Assembly: GCA_018303625.1 (NCBI GenBank)
Contig: JAGVXV010000001.1
Coordinates: forward strand, 1 to 56,266
Source: Candidatus Woesearchaeota archaeon
GTDB lineage: Archaea > Nanobdellota > Nanobdellia > Woesearchaeales > GW2011-AR4
Reading direction: 5' to 3'
Length of the DNA stretch: 56,266 nt
This document shows, in pieces, positions 40,858 to 49,895 of the stretch (position 1 is the first letter of the stretch; each line of letters opens with the position of its first letter). The position numbers were made by a program, and so were the translations under genes. The notes under the pieces were generated by a model. The model was not told where the DNA came from. It saw only the letters and a list, made by a program, of their open reading frames with translations, and ran no database searches.

Positions 40858-42219
40858 TCACAACTCAATGTCATTAACAGCCCTCTGCACAACTTCGCTT
40901 AAGGCGGGATGAACATGTACTGCATTTCTGATATTGTCCACAGTCCCGTTGCCGGATTTCATTGCGACAATTACCTCTTGTATCAATGTTGAAGCATCTG
41001 TTCCAATAATATGGCAGCCCAGGATTTTCCTTGTTTTTTTATGCGCTAAAATTTTGACAAAGCCATCCTTGTCCTGCAATGCAAGGCCCATGCCGGTGTT
41101 CATATAACTATATTTCCCGATAGCGTAAGAAATCTTTTTTTCCTTGAGTTCCCGCTCTGTATAGCCGACGCCTGCAATCTGCGGAGAAGTGAAAATTGCA
41201 TGTGGCATTGCCCGGTAATCAATCTTCCTTTTTTCATGAAAAATGTTGTTATAAACATAATTTGCCTCGAGGTTTGCGCTATGCTTGAACAAAAATTTTC
41301 CTGCTATATCCCCTAAAGCCCATACCCCCTTCACATTAGTTTCCATAAACTCGTTTACATTTACAAATCCCCTATCATTAATTCGGACATCGGTTTTTTT
41401 CACATCAAGGATATCTGTATTCGGGATTCTTCCGGCAGCAACAAGCAGCTGCTCTGAAATAATCTTTTTCTTCTTCCCATTTTTTTCCGCTATAACAACA
41501 AAATTTTTTCCTTTTCTGGAAACTTTCACCGCGTTATAGCCCAAAAGCACATTGTATTTTTTCCTGAAAATTTCAGTAAACTTTTCTGCAATTTCAATGT
41601 CCTCATTTGGAACCAAAAGCTCATTGTGCTGTATTATTGTTATTTTTGCCCCCAAAGAGCCGAAGAAATGCGCCAGTTCAGCCGCAATATAGCCTCCGCC
41701 TATAACCGTCATTGTTTTTGGCAGCTTTTTCAGCCTCAAAGCCCCATCGCTTGTTATGAAATCAACATCGCTTAAGCCTTCAATCTTCGGGATAAAAGGC
41801 CTTGTGCCTGCTGCTATGACAATCTTGTCAGCAGTTATTGTTTCCTTGCCAACTTTTAATGTTTTGAATCCAACGAATTTTCCCTCTGTTTTATACAAAG
41901 TCGTATTTTTATCTGCCTTAATTCCCTCTTCAATCCCTTTTGCGTCCTTATCAACTATTTTTGAGACTCTGTCAACAATTTTCCTGAAATTAATTTTATT
42001 TATTTTGGATTCAATGCCAAACTTTTTTGAGCTCTTTATTATTTCAGCAACATCAGCGCTGTGAATAAGCATTTTTGACGGGATGCAGCCCCTGTTCAGG
42101 CATGTGCCCCCCATAGGGCCGTTTTCGACAACAGCGACTTTAATTCCCTTATCAGCTGCTGCCGAAGAAACATTGAGGCCGGAACCAGCGCCAATCACAA
42201 TAAGGCCAAATTTTTTCAT
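40858..42219 (-). CDS. FAD/NAD-dependent disulfide oxidoreductase (dihydrolipoamide dehydrogenase/mercuric reductase-like)
   Basis: Start MKKFGLIVIGAGSG, 453 aa. FAD site GAGSGLNVSSAAADKG, redox-active GGTCLNRGCIPSKML, NAD site VIGGGYIAAELAHFFGSLG, second FAD motif VWALGDIAGK and C-terminal dimer motif HVHPALSEVVQRA with the catalytic His. No lipoyl-domain 2-oxoacid dehydrogenase genes are nearby, so a role in thiol or quinone-type redox is as likely as E3. An upstream start adds only MFKKGN. Confidence 0.9.
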   Translation of the reverse strand: MKKFGLIVIGAGSGLNVSSAAADKGIKVAVVENGPMGGTCLNRGCIPSKMLIHSADVAEIIKSSKKFGIESKINKINFRKIVDRVSKIVDKDAKGIEEGIKADKNTTLYKTEGKFVGFKTLKVGKETITADKIVIAAGTRPFIPKIEGLSDVDFITSDGALRLKKLPKTMTVIGGGYIAAELAHFFGSLGAKITIIQHNELLVPNEDIEIAEKFTEIFRKKYNVLLGYNAVKVSRKGKNFVVIAEKNGKKKKIISEQLLVAAGRIPNTDILDVKKTDVRINDRGFVNVNEFMETNVKGVWALGDIAGKFLFKHSANLEANYVYNNIFHEKRKIDYRAMPHAIFTSPQIAGVGYTERELKEKKISYAIGKYSYMNTGMGLALQDKDGFVKILAHKKTRKILGCHIIGTDASTLIQEVIVAMKSGNGTVDNIRNAVHVHPALSEVVQRAVNDIEL

Positions 42220-42279
42220 ATTACCTTTTTTAAACAAATATTATTTAAATATTTCCAATATTCCCCGATTTAAGGTAAA

Positions 42280-43227
42280 ATGCCACACCAAATTCCAGAT
42301 TCGGAGAAAATAGAATTCAAGGAAAAGTTTGTTGAGCGCTATAAGGCCCTGACAAACTGGGAGGAATTTAAGAAATACTCTTTGTCTTTTTTAAGAAGAT
42401 CCATAAGAGTGAACACAATAAAAATTTCAATAGAAAACCTAAAAAAAAGACTGGACGAGAACTGGAATCTGGAGCCGGTGCCATGGTGCAAAGAAGGCTT
42501 TTGGATTGAGCATAAGGAAAAAGAAAGAAGGGATATAGGGAACTTAATTGAGCATAGTTTAGGCTACTTCTATGCCCAGGAAGCAGCCTCTATGATTCCC
42601 CCTCTTGTTTTAGGGCCAAAAGAAGATGAAGTTGTCCTGGACATGGCAGCTTCCCCGGGCAGCAAAACAACGCAGATAGCCGCTTTAATGGGTAATAAGG
42701 GGTTTTTAATAGCAAATGACTACACAACTGAAAGAATGAAGCCATTAAGCATCAATCTGCAGAGATGCGGCGTTTCGAATGCAATAATAACCTTAATGCA
42801 GGGCCAGTGGTTCAAGGAGATGCTGTTTGACAAAATTTTGCTTGATGCGCCATGCTCCGGAACCGGCACAATAAGGAAAAGCCTGAAAACACTGAGGATT
42901 TGGAATCCTGTCATGGTAAAAAGATTGGCAGGAACTCAAAGGCAGCTGATTGATACAGCCTTTAAAAATCTGAAACAAGGAGGAATTTTAGTTTATTCTA
43001 CGTGCAGCTTGGAGCCTGAAGAGAATGAGGGCGTTATAGATTTTTTATTAAATAAATATGAAAATGCTGAATTAGAGCCAATAAAACTATCCAATATTAA
43101 AAAAAGCGAGCCAATATTAAATTTTGAAAATAAAAAATATAATGATGAAATAAAAAAATGCCTTAGAATCTGGCCGCAGGATAATGACACAGAAGGCTTT
43201 TTTGTTGCCAAAATAAGAAAATCATAG
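42280..43227 (+). CDS. RNA m5C methyltransferase (NOL1/NOP2/Sun family)
   Basis: 315 aa. AdoMet motif VVLDMAASPGSKTTQIA, motif IV LLDAPCSGTGTIR and motif VI YSTCSLEPEENEGVI with the two catalytic cysteines. N-terminal substrate region SIRVNTIKISIENLKKRL; no separate PUA domain. Methylates cytosine in tRNA or rRNA. Divergent from the flavoprotein gene with 60 nt between. Confidence 0.92.
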   Translation: MPHQIPDSEKIEFKEKFVERYKALTNWEEFKKYSLSFLRRSIRVNTIKISIENLKKRLDENWNLEPVPWCKEGFWIEHKEKERRDIGNLIEHSLGYFYAQEAASMIPPLVLGPKEDEVVLDMAASPGSKTTQIAALMGNKGFLIANDYTTERMKPLSINLQRCGVSNAIITLMQGQWFKEMLFDKILLDAPCSGTGTIRKSLKTLRIWNPVMVKRLAGTQRQLIDTAFKNLKQGGILVYSTCSLEPEENEGVIDFLLNKYENAELEPIKLSNIKKSEPILNFENKKYNDEIKKCLRIWPQDNDTEGFFVAKIRKS

Positions 43228-43298
43228 ATAAAAACAAAAAATGCCAGGCAAACCCCTTTTTCTACCTGATTCTTCATTGCGAAGATTATAAAAATGGC

Positions 43299-43637
43299 TC
43301 ATTTGGGCAACATTGGGGCCATGCCATATAAAACTTGCATTCCTGCACTCTTCCAATAATCCATGTCAGGGATAAACGGCGTGATTTTTTCATGGTAATA
43401 AAGAAGCCATGAGGAGGATTTGACGGCTGTCAGCATCAGCATCTCATTAAGCGGCGTATTCAGCCAAGTGTCAAGACTAAGCGGATTTGAGTTTTGATCT
43501 GTTAAGAATAAGCCAAACATCATCCATGATCCCAACTTGAAATTGTCATCAACCGTTTCCTCAAGCCCGGCATTAAAGGCACTCAAACAACTGGCTTTTT
43601 GCGCCATTTCTTGCTTTTTAGAAATCCAATAATCCAT
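43299..43637 (-). CDS. Protein of unknown function (112 aa)
   Basis: Start MDYWISKKQEMAQK; a TTG nine bases upstream is possible. Helical, Trp/Met-rich (LGSWMMFGLFL, SSWLLYYHEK, DMDYWKSAGMQVLYGMAP). The moderate hydrophobicity does not make a clear membrane segment. No family recognised and no operon partner on this strand. Confidence 0.4.
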   Translation of the reverse strand: MDYWISKKQEMAQKASCLSAFNAGLEETVDDNFKLGSWMMFGLFLTDQNSNPLSLDTWLNTPLNEMLMLTAVKSSSWLLYYHEKITPFIPDMDYWKSAGMQVLYGMAPMLPK

Positions 43638-43680
43638 ATGAGCCAACTTTAGGGCATACTATATAATAATTTCTAAAAAC

Positions 43681-44196
43681 CTAAACCTTAAACCCGTTGC
43701 TCATCTTTAATTCTTTTATCTGGGTTTTTAAGAATTCAATTGTCTTTTCATTGCTCTGGTTATTTAAAATATTTCCGCATTCAGGGCATCTGAACTCAAA
43801 GTCAGTTGCCTTATCAAAATTAACCCTGACGCACGCATTCGGGCAAAGGAAAAAGTTGTCCTTGTTTTTTTCCTCTTCAAAAAGCCTTTCATTGTATTTC
43901 TCAAGTTTCTGCTTTTTCACAATCCCCATCAGATCCTTGACCCTTCTCTTGTTGAAAGTCCAGTAGCTTATGTACCATCCCTTCTGCCTGTCCTTTTTCC
44001 TGTAGTAAGTGACTAAATTATGGTTATACAGCCTGTATAGTATGTTCCTTATCTGATGGATGTCTGTATCTGTCTTTTCCGCTATCTTGAAATCAGAAAT
44101 ATTCTTCTTGTCTTTAAGAAATTCAACTACCTTCAAGCTGTCTTCGCCAACAACTTCCTTCACTGTCTCAAAAATTTTGGTGTTTGTTATCTTCAT
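43681..44196 (-). CDS. tfe: Transcription factor E (TFE alpha)
   Basis: 171 aa. N-terminal extended winged helix (SDFKIAEKTDTDIHQIRNILYRLYNHNLVTYYRKKDRQKGW) and a C-terminal zinc ribbon (FLCPNACVRVNFDKATDFEFRCPECGNIL). Helps open promoter DNA with RNA polymerase and TFB. The gene has a long upstream non-coding stretch with inverted repeats and two possible TATA boxes. Confidence 0.94.
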   Translation of the reverse strand: MKITNTKIFETVKEVVGEDSLKVVEFLKDKKNISDFKIAEKTDTDIHQIRNILYRLYNHNLVTYYRKKDRQKGWYISYWTFNKRRVKDLMGIVKKQKLEKYNERLFEEEKNKDNFFLCPNACVRVNFDKATDFEFRCPECGNILNNQSNEKTIEFLKTQIKELKMSNGFKV

Positions 44197-44211
44197 TTTC
44201 GTTAGAGTAAA

Positions 44212-44284
44212 ATCCTACCCTTGCGGCGAGGCAAGGAGAAAAGAGGTGATTCAAAAACTCCTCTGCCCGCTCAAAAGGTAGGAT
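44212..44284. repeat. Inverted repeat upstream of tfe
   Basis: ATCCTACC (44212-44219) and GGTAGGAT (44277-44284) bound a 57-nt interior that contains GAGG/CCTC arms around GTGATTCAAAAACT. It overlaps the likely tfe promoter (minus-strand TATA GTTATTTAAATTAT, about 44284-44297), so it may be an operator or a mobile remnant rather than a complete RNA. Confidence 0.4.
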
Positions 44285-44370
44285 AATTTAAATAACATGA
44301 TATTGCGTATTGTTTTCTTTCACCTTTTTTTCCAACCAACCCCCTTTTCCCCGAATTAGAGTGAGGTATG

Positions 44371-44465
44371 AGTATTTGTCAGCTCTGTGAAACAAGCCCA
44401 GAACCCCATAACTTCCACTATCAGTCGGACTTGCATACTCTTTGAGCGCTTGTTATATATAAATG
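44371..44465 (-). promoter_or_regulatory. Strong TATA box and possible small RNA or long tfe leader
   Basis: Minus-strand TATA ATTTATATATAA (complement of 44454-44465) should start RNA near 44433-44440. The next 70 nt have no reading frame; GAGTAT (complement of 44436-44441) can pair with ATACTC (complement of 44371-44376), enclosing TGATAG and CTGA, which faintly resemble C and D boxes. Either an independent small RNA or the start of a 240-nt tfe leader. The rest of this 350-nt gap (44285-44370, 44466-44548) shows only the NUDIX gene promoter ACTATTTAAATTTTT. Confidence 0.35.
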
Positions 44466-44548
44466 TTTCTATTTTTTATAGTATATTTTTGAATATATAG
44501 CTTCTATGCCATAAAAACTATTTAAATTTTTCTGTTTTTTTGATTATC

Positions 44549-44986
44549 ATGGAGAAAGAAAAGTCAGCCGGGGCAGTCGTTTTTATTGCAGAAAAAGACG
44601 GCATTAAGTACCTTTTATTGCATTACGAGGCAGGCCACTGGGATTTTCCCAAAGGGCACGTTGAAAAAAATGAGACAGCGGAGGAAGCAGCAAAAAGGGA
44701 AGTCAAGGAAGAAACCGGCATTGAAAAAATTGAAATTTTACCCAAATTCAAGGAAAAAATACATTACTTTTACAAGCTTGAAGGCGCATTAAAAAGCAAG
44801 GAAGTTGTTTTCTTTCTTGCAAAAACAGGGCAGAAAGAGGTCAATATAAGCTTTGAGCACATTGGCTTTGCATGGCTTACTTATGATGAGGCTTTAGAAA
44901 GGCTGACTTACAAAACTGCCAAGGATATTTTAAAGAAAGCGAATGGTTTTTTGGGCAAGAATAAGGGTTTAAACGAATTCTGTTAA
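44549..44986 (+). CDS. NUDIX hydrolase (diadenosine tetraphosphatase-like)
   Basis: 145 aa from MEKEKSAG. NUDIX box GHVEKNETAEEAAKREVKEETGI is complete (Gx5Ex7REUxEExGU). AGAVVF and GHWDFPKGH resemble Ap4A hydrolases of archaea. Cleans up dinucleoside polyphosphates or capped/oxidised nucleotides. TATA about 25 nt before the ATG, so leaderless. Confidence 0.92.
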   Translation: MEKEKSAGAVVFIAEKDGIKYLLLHYEAGHWDFPKGHVEKNETAEEAAKREVKEETGIEKIEILPKFKEKIHYFYKLEGALKSKEVVFFLAKTGQKEVNISFEHIGFAWLTYDEALERLTYKTAKDILKKANGFLGKNKGLNEFC

Positions 44987-45038
44987 AGGATACTTAAATG
45001 CAAAATTTTAAATATAAGTTTGTATATACATATATACT

Positions 45039-45812
45039 ATGGAAACAAAGTTAGTTCAAAGGTTTGGAAACAGCGGCCACGTTGTTTTGCCTAAGGAATA
45101 TGTGGGCAAAAGAATAAGATTTATTACAAAGCCCAAAACTTTTGAAGATATAAAATCTGAAATATTTGGAATTCTAAATCCTTATTTAGAATATGTATTG
45201 GCAGTATACTTGTACGGATCTTACGCCAGAAACGAGCAAACACTAGATTCCGATGTAGATATATTGGTAATAACCTATACAAAATTGAAAATAATCGAAA
45301 AGATAAGTGATTACTCTATTGTTTCTATTACTTTAAACGAGCTTGAAGACACTTTAAACAAGAATGCTATATTGATTCTGCCAATAATCAAGGAAGCCAA
45401 AACTATAGTCAACCCGGGTTTATTGGAAAAATACAGGGAACTCAATTTTACAGTAAAAAACACAAAAAATTTTATCGATGCCACCATAGCGATTTTGGAA
45501 TTGGATAAAAAAGGTGTTGAAATGGGCTTTGAAATCGGAAGCATTATTTACTCCTTGATGCTGCGAATAAGAGGATTACTAATGATGAGGCTTATCCGGG
45601 AAAATAATTTATATTCAAAATCAGCTTTATTCAGCTTCTTGGAGAATTGCGGCGTAACAAAAGAAAAAATTGAAGAGCTTTATAGAATCTATTCCGATGA
45701 AAGAAAAGGCATTAGGGTTAGGAAAAGCAGTTTAATAAATAAAGAAGATGCTGAGAAATTATTGGGAATAGCCCAAAATCTATTGGGGGAAATAAAGGCA
45801 TCATTTAAATGA
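45039..45812 (+). CDS. AbrB-like / nucleotidyltransferase / HEPN-like fusion
   Basis: 257 aa. Residues 1-30 (LVQRFGNSGHVVLPKEYVGK) resemble an AbrB/SpoVT DNA-binding hairpin. Residues 35-100 hold a minimal nucleotidyltransferase: VYLYGSYARNEQTLDSDVDILV (GSx10DxD). The C-terminal 120 residues are helical as in HEPN domains, but the RNase motif Rx4-6H is not evident. The three parts are usually separate genes in MNT-HEPN toxin-antitoxin modules; here they form one chain. TATA box TATATACATATATAC just upstream. Confidence 0.65.
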   Translation: METKLVQRFGNSGHVVLPKEYVGKRIRFITKPKTFEDIKSEIFGILNPYLEYVLAVYLYGSYARNEQTLDSDVDILVITYTKLKIIEKISDYSIVSITLNELEDTLNKNAILILPIIKEAKTIVNPGLLEKYRELNFTVKNTKNFIDATIAILELDKKGVEMGFEIGSIIYSLMLRIRGLLMMRLIRENNLYSKSALFSFLENCGVTKEKIEELYRIYSDERKGIRVRKSSLINKEDAEKLLGIAQNLLGEIKASFK

Positions 45813-46018
45813 GCAAGAAAAAATACAAGAAAGGCGTTGAAAGCATAAGGAAGGAAATTGATATTCATAGGAATGTAAAGCTCGGAAAAGCCCTGGAAGA
45901 GGGAAATACCGATTTGGCGGCATATTATGAAAAAGAAATAAAAAGGCTGGAGGAGCAATTAAAGGAGAAGGAAATAAAATTGCTGCCAAGAAGCAGAAGA
46001 TTGAAGGTTAAAAAGTGA
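45809..46018 (+). CDS. Small coiled-coil protein (69 aa)
   Basis: Start overlaps the preceding stop by 4 nt (ATGA). Almost entirely helical and charged: GVESIRKEIDIHRNVKLGKALEEGN then EKEIKRLEEQLKEKEIK, ending in basic RSRRLKVKK. It could be a partner of the nucleotidyltransferase fusion. No family recognised. Confidence 0.55.
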   Translation: MSKKKYKKGVESIRKEIDIHRNVKLGKALEEGNTDLAAYYEKEIKRLEEQLKEKEIKLLPRSRRLKVKK

Positions 46019-46034
46019 AATATGCTGGGTTATT

Positions 46035-47750
46035 ATGAAAAACCACGAGGTTTCTGAGCTATTGAACGAAATAGCTGATTACCTAGAGATTAGGGGGGAG
46101 CTTGTTTTTAAGATTCGCGCATATAGGAAAGCTGCTTTGGTAATTGAAGGCTTAAGCGAGGATATTGAGGAAATAAATAAAAATGGAAAATTGGAGGATA
46201 TCTCCAGCGTGGGGGAAGGGCTTGCAAAGAAAATAAAAGAATTTCTTGAAACAGGGCATTTAAGGTATTTTGAAAAGCTAAAGAAAGAGACTCCTGTTGA
46301 TATTGAAGCGCTGGGGAAAGTAGAGGGCTTAGGGCCAAAGACAATTTTAAAATTATATAAGCAGCTAAAAGTAAAAAACCTGAAAGAGCTGGAAAAGGCT
46401 GCAAAACAGAGAAAAATCCAGAAAATTGAGGGCTTAGGGCCGACTGTTGAAAAAAACATCCTGAAAGGGATTGAATTTGCGAAAGTTTCCGGAAAAAGGC
46501 ATTTACTTGGATATGCGTTATTCACGGCTGAAGAAATCAGAGAAAGGCTGAAAAAATTAAAGGAAGCAGGCAAGGTCGAAATTGCAGGCTCTTTAAGGAG
46601 AAGAAAGGAAACAATAGGGGATGTTGATATTCTGGTTTCTTCAAAGCAGCCTGAAAAAGTAATGGATTTCTTCACCGGCATGAAGGATATAGCTAGAGTT
46701 TTGGCAAAAGGAGCAACAAAAAGCACAGTACAATTGCATGATGGGCTGCAAATTGATTTAAGGCTGATTGAAGAAAATAAGTTCGGCTCTGCTTTGCTTT
46801 ATTTTACTGGTAGCAAAGAGCATAACATTGTCCTGAGGAAAATTGCAATAAAAAAGGGAATGAAGCTAAGCGAGTATGGAGTGTTTGACAATAAGACAAA
46901 CAGAGTTCTGGCCTCAAAGACAGAAGAGGATTGCTATAAAAAATTGGGATTGCCTTACATAGAGCCTGAGATAAGGGAAGATGATGGAGAAATTGAAGCG
47001 GCAATGAAAGGAAAACTTCCAAAATTAATCAATTACAATGAAATTAAGGGAGATGTACAGATGCATACAAAATGGAGCGATGGCAGCAATACAATTGAGG
47101 AAATGGCTTTAGCTGCGAAAAAATTAGGGCACGAGTACATTTGCATAACAGACCATACTGGAACTTTGGCAATTGCAGGCGCATTAAATGAAAAAGATAT
47201 AATTAGGCAGAGAAAAGAAATTGACAAGATAAATAAAAAACTAACTGATTTTAAGGTTTTGCAAGGGGTTGAGGTCAACATAAAATCTGATGGCAGCCTT
47301 GACATGAAAAATCATGTTTTAAAAGAGCTTGATGTGGTTGTAGCTTCAATTCATTCCGGCTTTAAAAATCCGAAAGAGAAAATAACCGAAAGGCTTGTTA
47401 AAGCAATGGAAAATGAGAATGTTGATTTTATAGCGCATCCTACTGGAAGGCTGATAAACAAGAGGCCTGCTTATGACATGGATTTTGAGAAGGTTTTTGG
47501 GAAAGCAAAGGAAACAAAAACTTTATTGGAGATAAACTCATTTCCTGAAAGGCTGGACTTGAATGATGCCCATGCAAGGGCTGCAATCAAAGCAGGGGTT
47601 AAATTAATAATAAATACAGATGCTCATAACTCAGACCAGCTGCAGTTTATAAGATTAGGCATTGCAACAGCAAGAAGAGGGTGGGCAACAAAGAACGATG
47701 TCATCAACACAAGAGGATTGAAGGATATGGTGAAGATGCTGAAGAAATAA
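46035..47750 (+). CDS. polX: DNA polymerase X with PHP domain
   Basis: 571 aa. N-terminal HhH motifs (VGEGLAKKIKEFLETG, VEGLGPKTILKLYKQL), pol-beta palm with GSLRRRKETIGDVDILV and QIDLRLI (metal aspartates), and the C-terminal PHP domain QMHTKWSDGSNTIEEMA, CITDHTG, EVNI, AHPTGRL, TDAH. A gap-filling repair polymerase with 3' processing activity. Pairs logically with EndoQ in base-damage repair. Confidence 0.95.
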   Translation: MKNHEVSELLNEIADYLEIRGELVFKIRAYRKAALVIEGLSEDIEEINKNGKLEDISSVGEGLAKKIKEFLETGHLRYFEKLKKETPVDIEALGKVEGLGPKTILKLYKQLKVKNLKELEKAAKQRKIQKIEGLGPTVEKNILKGIEFAKVSGKRHLLGYALFTAEEIRERLKKLKEAGKVEIAGSLRRRKETIGDVDILVSSKQPEKVMDFFTGMKDIARVLAKGATKSTVQLHDGLQIDLRLIEENKFGSALLYFTGSKEHNIVLRKIAIKKGMKLSEYGVFDNKTNRVLASKTEEDCYKKLGLPYIEPEIREDDGEIEAAMKGKLPKLINYNEIKGDVQMHTKWSDGSNTIEEMALAAKKLGHEYICITDHTGTLAIAGALNEKDIIRQRKEIDKINKKLTDFKVLQGVEVNIKSDGSLDMKNHVLKELDVVVASIHSGFKNPKEKITERLVKAMENENVDFIAHPTGRLINKRPAYDMDFEKVFGKAKETKTLLEINSFPERLDLNDAHARAAIKAGVKLIINTDAHNSDQLQFIRLGIATARRGWATKNDVINTRGLKDMVKMLKK

Positions 47751-47843
47751 GCCGCAACCCGCAATCTTTTTATATAAGCTGCAAATATTTCCTGCTATAC
47801 TCACTTGCATAAATTATTGAGCAATAGATGCTCGTTCGTAATA

Positions 47844-47886
47844 AGCAAAGCACAATTTTTATACTCAAATATTTGTGTGCTTTGCT
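47844..47886. repeat. Dispersed covarying hairpin, copy 3
   Basis: Arms AGCAAAGCACA (47844-47854) and TGTGCTTTGCT (47876-47886), 21-nt loop, preceded by CGTTCGTAATA (47833-47843), identical to the leader of copy 1. It lies 23 nt before the GAPDH start codon, so if transcribed it would form a hairpin in that leader. See copies at 1299 and 13829. Confidence 0.7.
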
Positions 47887-47909
47887 ATATTCAACAAAAG
47901 GGTGGCTTT

Positions 47910-48902
47910 ATGGTAAATGTTGCAATAAACGGGTTCGGAAGAATAGGAAGATTAGTTCTTCGAGCAGGCATAAAAGACAAAGGCATAAACTGGGTTGCAG
48001 TCAATGACGTTACAGATGCAAAGACTTTGGCGCATCTTTTTAAGTACGATTCTGTCCATGGAAGGTTTGAAGGAGAAGTTGAGCATACAGATGATTCTTT
48101 AATAATAGACGGCAAAAAAATAAAGGTGCTTTCAGTCCTGGACCCGTTAAAATTGCCCTGGAAAGGTATGAAAATTGATGTTGTCGTTGAAAGCACTGGC
48201 AAATTCACTGACAGGGAAGGCGCGCAGCAGCACCTTAATGCCGGCGCCAAAAAAGTCCTGATAAGCGCTCCTGCAAAGAATCCGGACATAACTATTGTAA
48301 TTGGGGTTAATGACAAAATGTACGACAGTAAAAAGCATAATATTGTTTCAAATGCTTCATGCACGACTAACTGCCTGGCTCCTATTGTAAAAATACTGCA
48401 CGACAATTTCAAAGTTAAAAGGGGATTTATGACAACGATACATGCCTATACAGCAGACCAAAGGCTTGTTGATGCGCCCCATAAGGATTTGCGAAGGGCG
48501 AGGCATGCAGCTTTATCCATAATACCGACAACTACAGGAGCGGCTAAGGCAGTTGCAGAAGTGATTCCCGAGCTTAAGGGAAAGCTTGATGGCTTGGCAT
48601 TTAGGGTTCCTGTTCCAACAGGCTCTGTCACGGATTTTGTATGCGAATTGGAGAAAAATGCTACAAAAGAGGAAATAAACAAGGCTTTTGAAAATGCCGC
48701 AAACAAGCTCAAAGGCGTTGTCGAGTATTCAGTTGAGCCGTTGGTATCTTCAGATATTGTAACAGACCCAAACTCCTCAATTTTTGACTCAGAATTGACA
48801 AATGTGATTGGCGGCAATTTTGTCAAGGTAATTGCATGGTACGACAACGAGTGGGGCTTCAGCGAGAGAATGGTTGACGTGATAAAGCTGATTGCGAAGT
48901 AA
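47910..48902 (+). CDS. gapA: Glyceraldehyde-3-phosphate dehydrogenase, bacterial type
   Basis: 330 aa from [18 protein letters not shown]-binding GFGRIG, catalytic Cys in [12 protein letters not shown], His in TIHAYTADQ, phosphate-binding [17 protein letters not shown]-terminal [12 protein letters not shown]. This is the class I (bacterial/eukaryal) enzyme, not the archaeal class II type, so probably acquired by a DPANN ancestor. GGGTGG lies 7 nt upstream. The covarying hairpin copy 3 lies just before the start. Confidence 0.95.
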   Translation: MVNVAINGFGRIGRLVLRAGIKDKGINWVAVNDVTDAKTLAHLFKYDSVHGRFEGEVEHTDDSLIIDGKKIKVLSVLDPLKLPWKGMKIDVVVESTGKFTDREGAQQHLNAGAKKVLISAPAKNPDITIVIGVNDKMYDSKKHNIVSNASCTTNCLAPIVKILHDNFKVKRGFMTTIHAYTADQRLVDAPHKDLRRARHAALSIIPTTTGAAKAVAEVIPELKGKLDGLAFRVPVPTGSVTDFVCELEKNATKEEINKAFENAANKLKGVVEYSVEPLVSSDIVTDPNSSIFDSELTNVIGGNFVKVIAWYDNEWGFSERMVDVIKLIAK

Positions 48903-48963
48903 GTAGCCCCTTTTAAATAGTCAAAGTGGAAAAATTTAAATTCCCACAGCTTCTTCCTCGTTT

Positions 48964-49845
48964 ATGAGATTTAAAGTTGGGCTGTTAGGCTTGGGTTTGA
49001 CCGGACTTCTAAGCGGATGTGCAGGAGGCGTTAATATAGAATTGTACACCGATCCCCATAAATATATAGATTTGGCTGTTCATAGGGAGCGCGAAAGAAT
49101 TTATGAAATGTTCAAAAAAACAGTAAATATGACCCTTGCCCATAAGACAGATTTCCGGGTTTCAGAGACATTAAAAGATGGAAGCACAAGGGATGATAGG
49201 TATAGTAAAAAAGGTGCAGGTTTTGTATTGGGAAACAGGTATGTTATTTCTCTTCACGTCTCAAAGCCCTATCAGGAAGATCCAGAGTATATTAAGTCAC
49301 GAAATGTTGCCGGTTATAAAATCAATTCTCAAACCACCAGTATTGATGGTGTGGCTATAACATTGCTGGAAAAAGATGAGGGAGCAGATTTTGCCATATT
49401 CCATCTGCCTGAGGAGCTTTGCAGGAGATACTGCAATAACGGCGTGGAGCTATCAACAAATTTTAAGCCCGGCGAAAGGATTTTTTGGTTGGAAAATCCA
49501 GAAGCTTACGGAAAAGAATTGAGGTACGGGCGTATAGCCTCTTTGCCTGAAAGAATTGAGGTCAAAGGAAAGACCTGGAGAGCTTTCAGGGTAGATTTGC
49601 CATTTGAAAATGGAAGTTCGGGCAGCCCTGTCTTTACAATGTATGGCCAGTTGATTGGATTTGCGATAGCGCGCAAGAATGGCCAGGGCATAGTAATGCC
49701 TGTTTCAGGGTTCATGAGGTATTTAAATGTTTCACAGGAGGGAAACCGCCTTATAGCTGAAAGAATCAGTGATGAGGGGTTGGCAAAATTGAAATCAGGG
49801 CCGTTAGAGGAAAAGGTGCGCACAATTACTCCGACAACCAGATAA
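48964..49845 (+). CDS. Lipoprotein with trypsin-like serine protease fold
   Basis: 293 aa. Lipobox LSGC at residues 16-19, so membrane anchored outside the cell. GAGFVLGNRYVISLHVSK (catalytic His region; VISLHV replaces the usual LTAAHV), DEGADFAIFHLP (Asp) and ENGSSGSPVFTMYGQLIGF (nucleophile Ser in GxSGSPV). A complete catalytic triad is plausible. Similar to HtrA-like or alphalytic proteases, without a PDZ domain. TATA box AAAATTTAAAT about 25 nt upstream. Confidence 0.7.
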   Translation: MRFKVGLLGLGLTGLLSGCAGGVNIELYTDPHKYIDLAVHRERERIYEMFKKTVNMTLAHKTDFRVSETLKDGSTRDDRYSKKGAGFVLGNRYVISLHVSKPYQEDPEYIKSRNVAGYKINSQTTSIDGVAITLLEKDEGADFAIFHLPEELCRRYCNNGVELSTNFKPGERIFWLENPEAYGKELRYGRIASLPERIEVKGKTWRAFRVDLPFENGSSGSPVFTMYGQLIGFAIARKNGQGIVMPVSGFMRYLNVSQEGNRLIAERISDEGLAKLKSGPLEEKVRTITPTTR

Positions 49846-49895
49846 AACCTGTTAAATTCAAAATAAATATAAATTTAGGGATTGCCCATTTTTCT

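Noticed and set aside
44371-44441. C/D box RNA upstream of tfe
   Set aside because: The C-box-like TGATAG departs from RUGAUGA and is too far from the closing stem; kept only as a weak RNA candidate.
46079-46726. 215-codon open frame antisense to polX
   Set aside because: Mirror of a well-supported gene; Ser/Phe-rich composition typical of an antisense shadow.
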